Assembly: GCA_012932295.1 (NCBI GenBank) | Contig: JAAONU010000013.1 | Location: 42,918,627 to 42,982,626, forward strand | Source of the DNA: Cyclina sinensis | Taxonomy: Eukaryota; Mollusca; Bivalvia; Venerida; Veneridae | DNA: 64,000 bases | Direction: 5' to 3' | Shown here: one piece after another, positions 26,881-39,349 of the stretch | Position numbering within the stretch: position 1 is the stretch's first letter | Layout: each line of letters begins with the position of its first letter | Program-made: the position numbers and the translations under genes | Notes under the pieces: model-generated | What the model was told of the DNA's origin: nothing | The model's input: only the letters and a program-made list of their open reading frames with translations | Database searches by the model: none

Positions 26881-29520
26881 ATAGTCACAATTTGTAGAGT
26901 CAAACTAGGCTGCAGCCGAGAACAACAAATGAAAAGCACTTACTTTCGTTTAAGCGAAATATTATTCCTTTCTTTCGAATGGAAAAATAGCTATTTGGTG
27001 ATGTAAATTAGGGAATTTAATTACTCTTCTACGAACGGTTACGTGATTAATTAAAGCAAAGACGTACTGCCACCTTAAACGTGAACGCGTCATTCAAGTT
27101 AAGACACAGTCACCGTTGCTTAAAAAAGCTATTTAGCTGAAATAAGACTCGACATAAAGCTAAAAAGATTAGAATCTAAAATGTTATAAATTATTACGCT
27201 TCTGTTTTTCTGCTTTTCAAATACATGTTATAATTTGTGTTTAAGGTAAGTAGAGATAAAGACATAACAACCAGTTAATACGCCGGACATACTTTTTCAT
27301 CTTTTCTTCGTTCGATCAAGCGGCTATTAAGAAAGATCCAACCACTGAATCGAAATGTGCAGGGAAAACGACGATCTGGTCCTAGAATTGATTCTTCTTG
27401 GTTTGATTTAATCCAAAGGAACTGTAATATCTTTTAAATAGCTGTTTCCCTGAGAGAAATCAATTCAGTAATGAGCAATGTAATTACTACTCTTAAAGTA
27501 AAATCGTAATAAATATGTCCGATATCTTCTCGCCTCTAACCCACCCTTCCCGGTTTATCTCGTGAGGTAAATTTATTTTCAAGAGTTCTGAGCTTTATTT
27601 GCATTTTAAGTTGAAGAATGCTTGATGTGCGTATTAATTTCTTGTTGCAGAATGGTTAGCGATTTAAACGGAATTTGAATACTGCAAATGCCTAATTGAA
27701 CGGTATTGAAGAACATTTGTATAAATTATATGAAATTCATAATTCATCCTTGTGTGAATACTGTCATTTTTTGCCGCTTACGAAATTAATTTTCTGTATA
27801 TCAGAATTAAACAGACTTTCCTTTTGGTGATTAATCTCAACGTATAGATTAATCTCAATACTTCAGTAACTGTTTGTTATATTTACTCTGAGGCAGTAAT
27901 CGTATACAGTAAACATAGTAAATGAAGTTTTATGTTTCTTTATAAATAGTTTTCTCTGGTGGAGTTGTTTGATTTCAGTCAAGCAGCAATTTTCTCATAA
28001 TACTACACGAATGAGTATTGTCTTAATGTGCGATCATATAAGACTATGAATATTACAGGTTATTTATTCCAGTTGTAAGTAATAATTAAGTCAACATATT
28101 AGAATAGGCATATTTATATTGATCCGTTTTGCTAATAGATAGAACACAGGCGAGTTTACAGTACAGGTTGTAGTATCTTTCACAAGGATCACACTCAGGC
28201 TAAAGATGCTTTAGTACACCAAATCAATAAAAAGGTGTCACCTTAAACTACTTAGATAGAAAGAAACTATTCATAAGGAAGATTTACATATACCAAAAGT
28301 CTAGCAAAAAGTGACAAACAAGATATTGAACTGTTATTTTAAATCAGTGCCAGAAAACAACTCGATGAATCTAAACACTCAGACAATCGTCTAGAGATTG
28401 GATCTTAAGTCCTTGTTTTTCGATATATCTACATTATGTTAAGTATGATTAATTATTTTCTACCTTCAGACAACTATTTTTCGACAACATTATTAATTAT
28501 ACAACACGATAGGTACTAAAGATAAATTATAAACAACAGTAGCATAGCAACTTATAGAAGGTCAGTCTAAAAGTGGTGCGTGTGCGTGTAACTATTATGT
28601 TATCACTCACAAAAACTTACCATAGCATGACACTGCAAACATTTTGTTATCTCTGTTGTAATATCACGATTCAAAACATCTGAAAGTTTGATATACTACT
28701 TTTTCGTTATTCATCAGTCAAAATATAAGTGAAATACGTATGTATTTTTTTACAAGTTGTACAGGCAAAGGTGGGTTGATAAATAGTTAGTCTGAATATA
28801 TGTATTTAAATTCCAGCATAGATGCATCTGGGGAAAAACACAGATACGTACAACTAAAGAATGAAGAATTCCATGAGTTATTTGCTTGTTTGTGTTAAAG
28901 AAAAAAACAATTAGTTATGGGTGTATGGAACTGAAATATCGCTGCGAATAAAGGAATTACATGTTTACACATTTTGCTTATAAATGTAAATATGTGTTCA
29001 GACTTTTGTACTCCGTTTTGAGTTTCTCTATGCACCATTGGTATTTGAAGTCGGTTCGTACTAAACTGGTTAGCCATTTTCTGAGTTAACCACTGATGAA
29101 AAACTTGACATTTTAAGAGACTGAAAACAAATCTTTTTGTAGATAACTTTGATTCTTGACAGTTGTCTGCATCCTAATAATTTATTGCTTATATTTCTGA
29201 CACTTGTCTGCATCGTAAATATTTAATATTTAGATTCTCAAACATATATTTTTTCAGTTTAAGAGTAGTAGTTCGTCATAAGCATTGATGCAAATTCATT
29301 GAATTTGTAGACAGGTACATGAAAGAAGCAAGGGCCATTTGAAATGTACCTTTTCAATGTAAAACTTAGTACAATAAAAATTGTGCTACAGAGTAGATAT
29401 CGGTTTCTTAACATTGAGAACATTTTAAAAGTCAATTTATTTAAATGTGAATAGTTGAAGTTTATTAGAGTATTTTCAGAAGAGAATTGAGGGTACAAGG
29501 TGCAAGCAGTATACGTATTA
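26881..29520. other. Noncoding stretch before the minisatellite
   Basis: It contains only family D6 copy 1. Frames at 28895-29077 and 29259-29534 (minus) show no recognisable domain. Confidence 0.55.
27435..27545. repeat. Noncoding family D6, copy 1
   Basis: TGTAATTACTACTCTTAAAG TAAAAT ... TTCTCGCCTCTAACC aligns with the copies near 44.75 and 55.9 kb. It follows D5 copy 1 as 44.75 kb follows D5 copy 2, so order is conserved. Confidence 0.6.
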
Positions 29521-31682
29521 CAGGCAGTGACCATCGCCTAACCATGTTTCTCTGAGTAGGTAGTAAGCATCGCCTAACCATGTTATTCTGAGTAGGCACT
29601 AACTACCGTCTAACCATGTTACTTGGAGTAGGCAGTAACCATCGCCTAACCATGTTACTTGGAGTAGGCAGTAACTATCGCCTAACCATGTAGTAGGCAG
29701 TAACTATCGCCTAATCATGTTACTTGGAGTAGGCAGTAACTATCGCCTAACCATGTTTCTCTGAGTAGGTAGTAACCATCGCCTGACCATGTTACTTGGA
29801 GTAGGCACTAACTACCGTCTAACCATGTTACTTGGAATAGGCAGTAACTATCGCCTAACCATGTTACTTGGAGTAGGCAGTAACCATCGCCTAACCATGT
29901 TACTTGGAGTAGGCAGTAACTATCGCCTAACCATGTTACTTGGAGTAGGCAGTAACCATCGCCTAACTATGTTACTTAGAGTAGGCAGTAACTACCGTCT
30001 AACCATGTTACTTGGAGTAGGCAGTAACCATCGCCTAACCATGTTACTTGGAGTAGGCAGTAACCATTGCCTAACCATGTTACTTGGAGTAGGCAGTAAC
30101 CATCGCCTAACCATGTTACTTGGAGTAGGCAGTAACTATCGCCTAACCATGTTACTTGGAGTAGGCAGTAATAGGCAGTAACCATCGCCTAACCATGTTA
30201 CTTGGAGTAGGCAGTAACTACCGTCTAACCATGTTACTTGGAGTAGGCAGTAACTATCGCCTAACCATGTTACTTGGAGTAGGCAGTAACTATCGCCTAA
30301 CCATGTTTCTCTGAGTAGGTAGTAACCATCGCCTGACCATGTTACTTGGAGTAGGCACTAACTACCGTCTAACCATGTTACTTGGAGTAGGCAGTAACCA
30401 TTGCCTAACAATGTAACACTGAGTTGGCAGTAAAAATCGCCTAATCATGTTACTCTGAGTAGACAGTAACCATCACCTAACCGTGTTATTCTGAGTAGGC
30501 AGTAACCATTACCTAACCATGTTATTCTGAGAGACAGTAACCATCGCTTAACCATGTTACACAGAGTAGACAGTAACCATCACCTAACCATGTTATTCTG
30601 AGTAGGCACTAACTACCGTCTAACCATGTTACTTGGAGTAGGCAGTAACCATCGCCTAACCATGTTTCTCTGAGTAAATAGTAACCATCGCCGAACCAAG
30701 CTATTCTGAGTAGGCACTAACTACCGTCTAACCATGTTACTTGGAGTAGGCAGTAACCATTGCCTAACTATCTTACTTTGAACAATCGCCTTATCATGTT
30801 ACTCTGAGTAGACAGTAACCATCACCTTACCGTGTTATTCTGAGTAGGCAGTAACCATCGCTTAACAATGTTATTCAGAGTAGACAGTAACCATCGCCTA
30901 ACCGTGTTATTCTGAGTAGGCAGTAAACATCACCTAACCTTGTTATTTTTAGTAGGCAGTAACCATCGCTTAACCATGCTATTCTGAGTAGGCAGTAACC
31001 ATCGCTTAACCATGTTACTCAGAGTAGACAGTAACCATCGCCTAATAGTGTTATTCTGAGTAGACAGTAACCATCGCCTAACCATGTTACTCAGAGTAGA
31101 CAGTAACCATCACCTAACCATGTTATTCTGAGTAGGCAGTAACCATCACTTAACCATGTTATTCTGAGTTGGCAGTAACCATGACTTAACCGTGTTATTC
31201 TGAGTAGCCAGTAACCATCACTTAATCATGTTATTCTGAGAAGACAGTAACCATCGTCTAACCGTGTTATTCTGAGTAGGCAGTAACTATCACCTAACCA
31301 TGTTTTTCTGAGTAGGCAGTAACCATCACTTAACCATGTTATTCTGAGTAGGCAGTAACCATCACTTAACCATGTTATTCTGAGTTGGCAGTAACCATCA
31401 CTTAACCTATTATTCTGAGTAGGCAGTAACCATCACCTAACCGTGTTATTCTGAGTAGGCAGTAACCATCACTTAACCATGTTATTCTGAGTAGACAGTA
31501 ACCATCGCCTAACCGTGTTATTCTGAGTAGGCAGTAACCATCACCTAACCATGTTTTTCTGAGTAGGCAGTTACCATCGCTTAACCATGTTACTCAGAGT
31601 AGACAGTAACCATCACCTAACCGTGTTATTCTGAGTAGGCAGTAATCAGCGCTTAACCATATTATTCTGAGTAGGCAGTTCA
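29521..31682. repeat. 36-bp minisatellite array, about 60 copies
   Basis: The core unit is GTAGGCAGTAACCATCGCC followed by TAACCATGTTACTTGGA, 36 bp in total. Copies run head to tail for about 2.16 kb with point changes and occasional indels. Two variant classes are spatially separated: units with TTACTTGGAG dominate 29521-30420, and units with TTATTCTGAG or TTACTCAGAG dominate 30420-31682. A run of variant units starting at 29751 (GTTTCTCTGAGTAGGTAG, then CGCCTGACC, then GCACTAACTACCGTC) recurs at 30301, a 550-bp higher-order duplication equal to fifteen units plus a 10-bp insertion near 30170. Because 36 is divisible by three, uninterrupted reading frames of 12-residue repeats appear on both strands; these are by-products, not genes. 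Confidence 0.95.
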
Positions 31683-31839
31683 GTATTGTTGTCATGATTA
31701 CCGTTTATCAGTTTCTGAAATAAAACCTAGTTAAACAATTTTGATTGCAAAGACGTTTTGACAGAATCGACCACCCACGCCTAATTAAGTCCGCCTACTC
31801 ATTGTGTTGACGATACTTCTTGATGCGAAAGTCTTCTGT

Positions 31840-33190
31840 ACATAGAAGTAACCAGCATTAGCATTCAAACCTCGATTATTATATTATATATTATAGTGTT
31901 GGAAACCAGACAACAAGATATGTGTTGAAAGCAGTAATTGTTTACAACAATTGGCTGTCAGTTGACTGATCAAATTCGCGAGTGTTTGTTATAAAAATAT
32001 TCAAGTCAAGAATGGGCGAAGTTTCAATGAGACGCGAAAAAAACGTAACTGCAATTCTTCTAAAATATTAAAGAACATATAAACGTTTTAACTGGGCGTT
32101 TATTTTAAATATCTTATATATAAGAAACACAAAAGTAGATAAAAATGCTTCTATTCAGAGTGCTTATGGTAGAATACATGCATCAATGCAATTTTACGAA
32201 TTTTCTAATATATGTCTTCCAAAATATTAGTGATACTACTTCTACCATTTCACAATACTAAATACGAAGAACCGAAAGTTTGAAAGTAATATATTCTTTT
32301 TACATACGTAAATGCAATAGGACCAGAAGAATTTTTTTTCCAAATTTTCCGAAAAAAGGGGCTTAACACCGGTGACAGTTAACGAAGTTTATTTCTCTAT
32401 AAAATTACTCCCGAGAGTAAGGTGTAGCACGTAGAAATTCCCAGAAAAAAAGTCTGAACTGATAATCACGTATTTAAATCTAAATTAGCAGAGAGTTTCA
32501 ATTTAAATCGATACACCTCGAGGTATTAAGCTTTTACGAGAAATAATGATGTCAGATTTTTCGTTAGCGGTAGATACATTGTATGCTTAAATCAGCACAG
32601 TTAGTTTTTTGAAGAAGCAAATCGTGAAATAAGTTTCTTAGTCAATGACAGTTATTAATTATTACCTCTGAACGCAAATCTATTGAATCCTTTCATATAA
32701 AGACCAAAAAGTATTCAGACGTGTACGTATCGTGTTTTAAACACATCCCGGAAATTAAAGTTTATTGTTATAGTTAACTTCTATAAACTAATTAACTGGA
32801 CTTTTTAGAAGTTTCTAAATTGTGTATTGTGAAATGCGCTGATAAGTCTTATGGTAGAGATGGAGTAGGTTATTTTGTTTTTGTTGCTGTATCTGAAGAG
32901 TTGTTCTTTGTTATCTTTGTAAAAAACATTATACTTGAACAAAGAAATAAGCTTCTTGTAGATAAATAATAATTTAATTCTTAGTCTGAAAATTCAAGTT
33001 TTCTCTGTAACGGCTTAAAGACAATACAATTAAAATCTTTATTTAATATAAATGATTGATAATCTTATCGTTCAACTGCTCTTTTTTCCAGTCTCCAGAC
33101 AGATGTTTTCTAAGGGAAATGCGTAATTTTATCAACTCACTTTCAATTATTGTCACTAAGGATTATCAACGCATAAAATAGTCATGGATT
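31840..33190. repeat. Old noncoding duplicate D3, copy 2
   Basis: Matching blocks: AGCATTAGCATTCAAACCTC ... CAGACAACAAGATAT (31853 on), GGCTTAACACCGGTGACAGT (about 32360), and GTCTGAAAATTCAAGTTTTC ... ACAATACAATTAAAATCTTT ... ATTGATAATCTTATCGTTCA ... TTTCTAAGGGAAATG (32980-33125). It starts about 160 bp after the 36-bp minisatellite. Confidence 0.75.
32395..32545. repeat. Noncoding family D4, copy 1
   Basis: AATCTAAATTAGCAGAGAGT ... AAATCGATACACCTCGAGGT ATTAAGC belongs to the family also present at 47905 and 54730. This copy lies inside duplicate D3 copy 2. Confidence 0.65.
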
Positions 33191-35289
33191 GAAACAATAC
33201 TGCTAAGAAATAATAGACACCATAAATTTACACAAGACGATTATGATCGTCCATCACTGCTCCAAAAAGCAAGACCATTCAACTAACGCATTTAGACATC
33301 CAAAATTATGTTCACTAAATGGCAAGTTCATTATCTGGACCCTTACATCTGTCAAATGAACTGATTTCATTATGTGCTAATATCATTTGGATTAGTAACT
33401 TTATATCCCTAAGACGAGTTGAATTTTATCTTTCTTTTCAGTATCTTTAACAAGAAAGTTAGTCATAAGGTCAAGGTCAGCCAAAGTCAAAATTCGCTGA
33501 TTAAGCGCCAAAATAAGGAAGTATGTCATTTTGTGAATATGATGGTCGTCAAAAGTGAAAGTTGAAATATGCAAACAAAGTTTAATATGACGTTTTTAAA
33601 TTTCAATGGAGTAGATTAGAAAACAAGGAAAAAGGCTAAGACTGAAATTTAGAATCTACCTGTAAAATTCTACACATGGTCCAAATTTTATGGACACAAC
33701 GCAAAAAAAAGAAAGAAAAAATGTCAATTTAGGCGAAGGTTACAGTTGATATTTGCATGCAAAATTATATATGCAGTTCAGATTCAATGATAGCTACAAT
33801 TTCCTATGTAGGTTTATGTAGAAAATGTGACCCCTTGGGTAATACAAGTTTTGACCCTAAATGATCGGAGTGTTTTATTCTGAAAAATGAATACTAAAAA
33901 CAGACAGAGAGGAAGACATTTATGGATAATAGAAACAATGTAAGGTTGATGGTTCCTCTGCATATAACAGTGTAAAGGTAGCAACCGAAATTAATCGATT
34001 AGAATGACAAGAAGCTGTACTAGATATCAGGCGTTATCTTTTAAATGGCGATACATCGCGATATCAAACTGTAATTACAGGAACGCTACTCCCTCGAAGC
34101 CGAAACTAATTAGAAAATTCTGAGACAAAAGTCTTTAAGTTGGATCTAAAGTCTTCTACAGTTAATGTTAGGCATGATAAATTCATGAAGCATGATGTTA
34201 TTAATTATTTAACGCCCAAGGTACTGAAAGTAATCACTAACAGTAATAGCGTAAGACCAATATAATAGAATGTTAATCTAATAAATGTTTTACGTGATGT
34301 TATATTTACATATTACGTAGACAAAAGGCTTGTTAACGAGGTCGTTACCATAGACTTTAAAGATGGCATACAGCAAACTTAAGACAGAGATTACTAATGC
34401 TATGTATTGTTTTAAAAACTTATTCTGTAATACTATTTCACCAGTTAAAATGTCAGTGAAGATATATATGTATTATAAACTTTGAGATATATTTGGACTA
34501 GAGTGAACATGTTTTTGGTATTTCAGCAGACGACTAACTAAAATATTCGTTTTATACCTGTTATAAACCATCACTGACTTAAAGTTGTTGTTGTTTTGAG
34601 TTTAACTCTTAAACTTATCCATTCTTCTCATTTTGCATGAAGCAAGATTTTTTTAATAAATTAACTGTCACGGAAATTAACAAAACTTAATGCAAATTTC
34701 TGGAAAAGAAGTCTTAGTAATGATTTAGTTATGTAATAAAAACGCGTGTCTCTTGACAGACAAATTGATTCTTTGTTAGAAATGTATTCTAAAATACCGA
34801 ACTACTTTTTATCAAGACAAACTCAGTATTTATGGAATCATTGAAATTATATTGCCTCGAACCTGATTAAGATGTCAGCTCGTCTCATCATTCCTGTAAT
34901 AAAAGGTGCTTCACAGGGTGAAAATCTGATAGATTAGGTGGTATTTAGTGTGTTCAACGCTCTAAAAATATCAATGCGAGCATACGCAAAGGACGAAAGG
35001 CAATATGGTTAATATGTATATCGAATATATTATCGTTTGCTTGATTTAATAGTCAGTTTTCTAAACATATGACCTTTTACACGTGTTGCTTGAAATATAT
35101 ATTCAGGTCACGACGACTGTTGTGTTTCAAATACAAGCATAGAAGTAGTAAGACAGTATAACGCACAGACAAGAGCAAAACAAGGTATGCAACATTCCGT
35201 TTTGTAAACAAACGAAAACGAATCACACCGGTTTTATATAATTTTAAGGTACAGTTTCCCTATTACAGAAACACACCATGATTAGAACG
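33191..35289. other. Noncoding stretch, possibly a decayed repeat at 33430-33850
   Basis: AAGGTCAAGGTCAGCCAAAG and nearby text resembles the reverse orientation of the GACCTTGACC-type molluscan repeat, but is too degraded to bound. The rest is unremarkable AT-rich DNA. Confidence 0.5.
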
Positions 35290-35432
35290 TTAACGGAGCT
35301 TTGATACTTGCGACCTCAATTTAAAGTTCGTAACAGAAAGATCGATGCATCTTGACAAAGACCACCCAGAGCGGGATTCAAACTCAGGTCCTCCTGCATC
35401 TAAAACCAATACGCTAGACCACTGAGACAAAG
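35290..35432 (-). mobile_element. Probable tRNA-derived SINE head, minus strand
   Basis: The minus strand from about 35432 reads like a tRNA 5' half, with an A-box-like TCAGTGGTCTAG (complement of 35414-35425) followed by a B-box-like GAGTTTGAATCC (complement of 35374-35385) and a further ~80 bases of non-tRNA sequence towards 35290. The spacing suits a pol III promoter, but the arms do not pair as a complete cloverleaf. No target-site duplication was found, so the far boundary is approximate. Confidence 0.6.
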
Positions 35433-37484
35433 AACCAGTTGTCTGACGTTGTTGTCAAAGGTTGTATTTATACAATTGTAGACACTGAACCCCGTCTGAC
35501 AGACAAGTGGTAGAGGTTCTAGCACACAAGGGGCAGGGCTATAGAACACTGTATTTTTTCAGTGTAACATATTTTTCATAAGACCATGGATGCGAATCCT
35601 AAAAAATACACAATTACTTATTACTGATCAGTTATACAGGGTTGATTGTTTCTGACATAATGAACATGCCCTAAAATTATCATGATTTGCATTTGATTGT
35701 CTCATTCTTAAAAAAAATAAAAAAAGTTATGTAAAGTAAAAGACACGTTAAGTGTTTTTTACATATGGAATATACGCACAAAGAAATCCCCAGCCCACCC
35801 AAAAGTTGCACAAAAAGTTTTTAAATTTATTTGTTGATCTCCTCTGATATTTTAGTATATTTTATCATAAATGAGAACATATAGTTGTAGACGAAGCTTC
35901 TCTTCTTTGAGAGATAGTTTGTTTAAGATGTTTATATAAACCAAATTTTCAATATTTCATATATTCATTTATTCTCAGATATTAAAGATGTTATGGAAAC
36001 GATTGGATTAATAATGAATTTGAGTGTTATAATATTCAAACGATTGATATCTTTGAAAAGAACGCATCGAAGAGTCTTCTTAAATAAATGTATATTATTG
36101 TGCATGTGCTCAACCTGTTCAATTAAGGTGAAATCTAAAATTTAAATGCTTGGTTTCTCAATGATGTTTTGTATAGAAAATGATCAAAGATTGCGATGTT
36201 CTCTAAGAAATGGAAGTTGTCCTAGAGATTATCTGATACTGATGAAGTGACAGGCATATAATTGTAGTGTTTTAACGTGGCTTATCTTAAATGAAAATCT
36301 AACATCTAGGCAATGTTAAGAAATGGGGGTTTTCAAGTGTTACATTATTTTAAAAGTAGCTGAATTTTTATTCTCATCATTATTGTTATTTTAGTTCAAA
36401 TTGAGAAAAAGAATTTCCAGTAGGGAGACAAACATCAACCTTTAAATGCAACATTTTTAACACTTTAATGCGTAACATATTGATAATGCCTTATATCTTG
36501 ATTTAAGTAAACATATATCTTGTTAAATTTTGAATGAATTGAAATAGTATCGAGATCCTAACAGATTTTATAGCTGTTCTTGTTCTTTTTAAACATATGC
36601 GTAGTTCCGGTACACAGAATTCACAGAGTGAGCCCAAATGTACATATCAAAAGTAAACAGTAACATGGCATATAAGTGATTTTTGTATTTTGACAACTGA
36701 AACATAAAATCATTCATTTGGCTTTATATCTAATGATCATCAACGTCTGCAACGTAATTTACTGGCATCATATCAAATAACCGACTAATCAGTTATCCGG
36801 ACACTTTTCGAATAAATTCTAAATAATTGATTTATCTGGATTTGAAATCTTTGCAACTGTAGGCGTTTTATTACGGAAGGATTACTGCAAACGTTTTACT
36901 CTATTTTTCATTTGAGAAATTGTGAAGTTTAGTTTGTAAATTAGGCAGTATTTGATAAGGAATGAACCGAAAATTGTTCCGTGACACTTTTCATTTTCAA
37001 ACCTTATACAGTAATTAAATTAAAGTGAGAAAATGCAGTTGTCTGTCCGGTAACATAAAAGAAGCCACTACATAAGCTACTTAAGTTAAGTAATATCCAA
37101 ATTATTCGTATTTGAAACGGCTGTCATCCATAAATGTAGTATTAGAGTTATTAGAACATGTTGGGCAACAAGTTATTTGTCTGAGGTCATAATTTTAATT
37201 GTATCTTTGAAACTGAATTTGGAAGATGACTTCATGTCTGCTAGTAATTTCTATTGACGTTAAGAGAACATTCCAGAAGGAAGCAAGTTTTAAGAAGTTA
37301 AACAATGCGATACGTATCGCATGAAGGCATGGAAATACCTTTTTTAAGTGGATGGTTACACGTAATGAAAGATGGAAACAAGTCGTGAACATACAAAACA
37401 TACTATATATGGATTGTTTTGTTTAAATAAACATATTTAGGGATGTGCGGAATAAACGAAAGTTTCAAAATAGTTGAATAACCA

Positions 37485-37628
37485 CAAGACTGAGGAATGT
37501 TATACTGTCTGCAATCTTATCAAGACTGAGGAATGTTAGACTGTCTGCAATCTTATCAAGACTGAGGAATGTTAGACTGTCTGCAATCTTATCAAGACTG
37601 AGAAATGTTAGACTGTCTGCAATCTTAT
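37485..37628. repeat. 36-bp tandem repeat, 4 copies
   Basis: The unit begins CAAGACTGAGGAATGTTAGA and ends CTGTCTGCAATCTTAT, and is repeated four times with only two or three substitutions. It is unrelated in sequence to the 36-bp array at 29.5-31.7 kb. The 12-residue periodic minus-strand frame across it is a consequence of the period. High identity indicates recent expansion. Confidence 0.95.
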
Positions 37629-38317
37629 CAAATGCTCTGATTCTTACCCATTTAATCTTATTTATAGAATATTGATACAAAACTTATGACTGAGATTTAT
37701 ACACAGGCGTAAATTACTAATACAGCTGAAATAAATATTCTTAAATGCAGCAAATTCAAGTCTGTTGTAATGTATATCTCAACATCAATGATGCAACCAT
37801 TTTACACTCTCTTGGCACTCAAACATAATAGTGTGATAGTGTAATTTAGCAAAAATAGAATAGACACTCACTTGATCAAGACACAAAAGGCAATCTGACT
37901 GAAGTTCACTATCTCCCTACGGTTAGATCTGAAGTAGACGCATTCATTTAGATCTTTTCAATAACCTGGAATTTCCACTTTTGTTATTTATATCCCAGCC
38001 AATGACACTGCAGCTTATGACGCGTCTCGATAGCTTACCTGTGCACATGGCGTGTTCAAACAGCGTGTAAATTTCTCTAGCATAACAATATTTATTAGCG
38101 AAGATGGAAAGTGCTTAGATATTTTAAAAAATGATATTCATCACAAACAAAAATCTCATTACTTTGAAACATTCTGACAAATAAATTTAACTGAGTTCGG
38201 TGACAGTTTATACAATTAACATGTCAGATAATTGGTTGTGATCCCAGGTATATAAAAAGATTTTCTCAAGTTGAACATTTACTTCCATGAAGGTGGAAGC
38301 TTTGCTCTGATTGGCTG

Positions 38318-38425
38318 ATGGATAGGTCACGAGAAGGTGACATTCTATTGGTCGTCCTCAGATCCTAATAGCATAGCGATGTTTAAGATATGATTTTAAT
38401 CCAATTGACACAAATGTTGAGGTAT
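38318..38425 (+). repeat. Dispersed repeat R1, copy 2
   Basis: GAGAAGGTGACATTCTATTG ... AGATCCTAATAGCATAGCG ... TTTAATCCAATTGACACAAA matches the copy at 1195-1297, same orientation, 37 kb away. Confidence 0.75.
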
Positions 38426-38579
38426 GAAATAGCCTTTTCCGAGTTTTGAACTATGACCGTAACTGTTCTTGTACTTGACCATTTAAACTCGAGTTTGGTG
38501 ATTCATGTGGAGCAGCATCGATAAGTTAACGATAGTTTATTAGCTTTCGCTGGTGGCCATTCTATGCAGACAGACCACA

Positions 38580-39020
38580 GTAACTTATTTATTATTATCC
38601 ACAATACAACCAGACAATTCAGCCATCTGGAATAATGTCATTTTATCATCTCAAATCTAATTAACATGACAAACAGATTAACAACATACAAACATCCGTT
38701 GTGGGAAATAAAGCCAGCAAACATAACACTTTAGTGTTTCATTTCGACAGGACATCAGTTTCCTACAAACGCATTAGTATAATGGACTTAAGAAAATATG
38801 AGGGCTTTGGTAACATTTTTCTCATTCCATACATTAGCCAGGTAGCCAGTAGCGAAGGTATCAAAATGTCTTATAAAATATATGAATTGGAGGGAACAAG
38901 ACCTGTTTGAGATAAAGTGAATAAGTAATTCTTAACCAATCATAAGCACCTTGATGAAGTTAAATTTAAAAGATGTATAATGCAACGGAGAGCCACCGAT
39001 TCCATTCATTTGTGAAGGTT
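38580..39020. repeat. Noncoding duplicate D7, copy 1
   Basis: ACATCAGTTTCCTACAAACG CATTAGTA ... GAAAATATGAGGG ... CTCATTCCATACATTAG matches 53070-53165. Flanking pieces (TCAAATCTAATTAACATGAC; CCATTCATTTGTGAAGG) have partners at 52975 and 53288. A 69-codon frame opens here (38701-38910), but the other copy does not keep it open. Confidence 0.65.
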
Positions 39021-39052
39021 TGAGGGTTTTTTTCTGCAGGCCAATCTCCCCG

Positions 39053-39068
39053 CCCCCCCCCCCCCCCC
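39053..39068. repeat. Poly-C run of 16
   Basis: Sixteen consecutive C; a likely site of length variation and assembly uncertainty. Confidence 0.95.
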
Positions 39069-39349
39069 ACAGTCTTGAATCATTCCTCCTTTAGCTTACT
39101 TTTTTGTCGTTGAAAGTGAACACTAGCTGCTTACCTTGTGACTGCTTCCAAAACTACAATATGAGCTGCTTTGATATTATGCTTTAGCAATCAGAATAAG
39201 ATATGTTATAAATAAAAACTCTTTCAAATCGCCGTTGATAAATTGATAAATTATATAGTATATTTTGAAATATTTCCTTCACCACACACTGTGTGGTAAA
39301 TTAATTCAATGCTTGTTACCACACATAAGTAGTTAACTATTTTGTTTGC

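Noticed and set aside
29789..30181. 130-codon frame of 12-residue repeats (and a 69-codon minus-strand partner)
   Set aside because: It arises from the 36-bp minisatellite, whose length is divisible by three; both strands are open and there is no non-repetitive coding flank.
29521..31682. CRISPR-like regular 36-bp repeats
   Set aside because: There are no unique spacers; copies abut head to tail in an animal genome.
29521..31682. Telomere-like TTAGGC within the complement of the 36-bp unit
   Set aside because: It occurs once per 36 bp inside a longer unit, not as a tandem hexamer.
33460..33474. AGGTCAAGGTCA as a nuclear-receptor half-site pair
   Set aside because: It lies within what looks like a degraded GACCTTGACC-type repeat, so the motif is explained by repeat origin.
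37465..37680. Minus-strand frame with repeated DKIADSLTFLSL
   Set aside because: It is produced by the four-copy 36-bp repeat.
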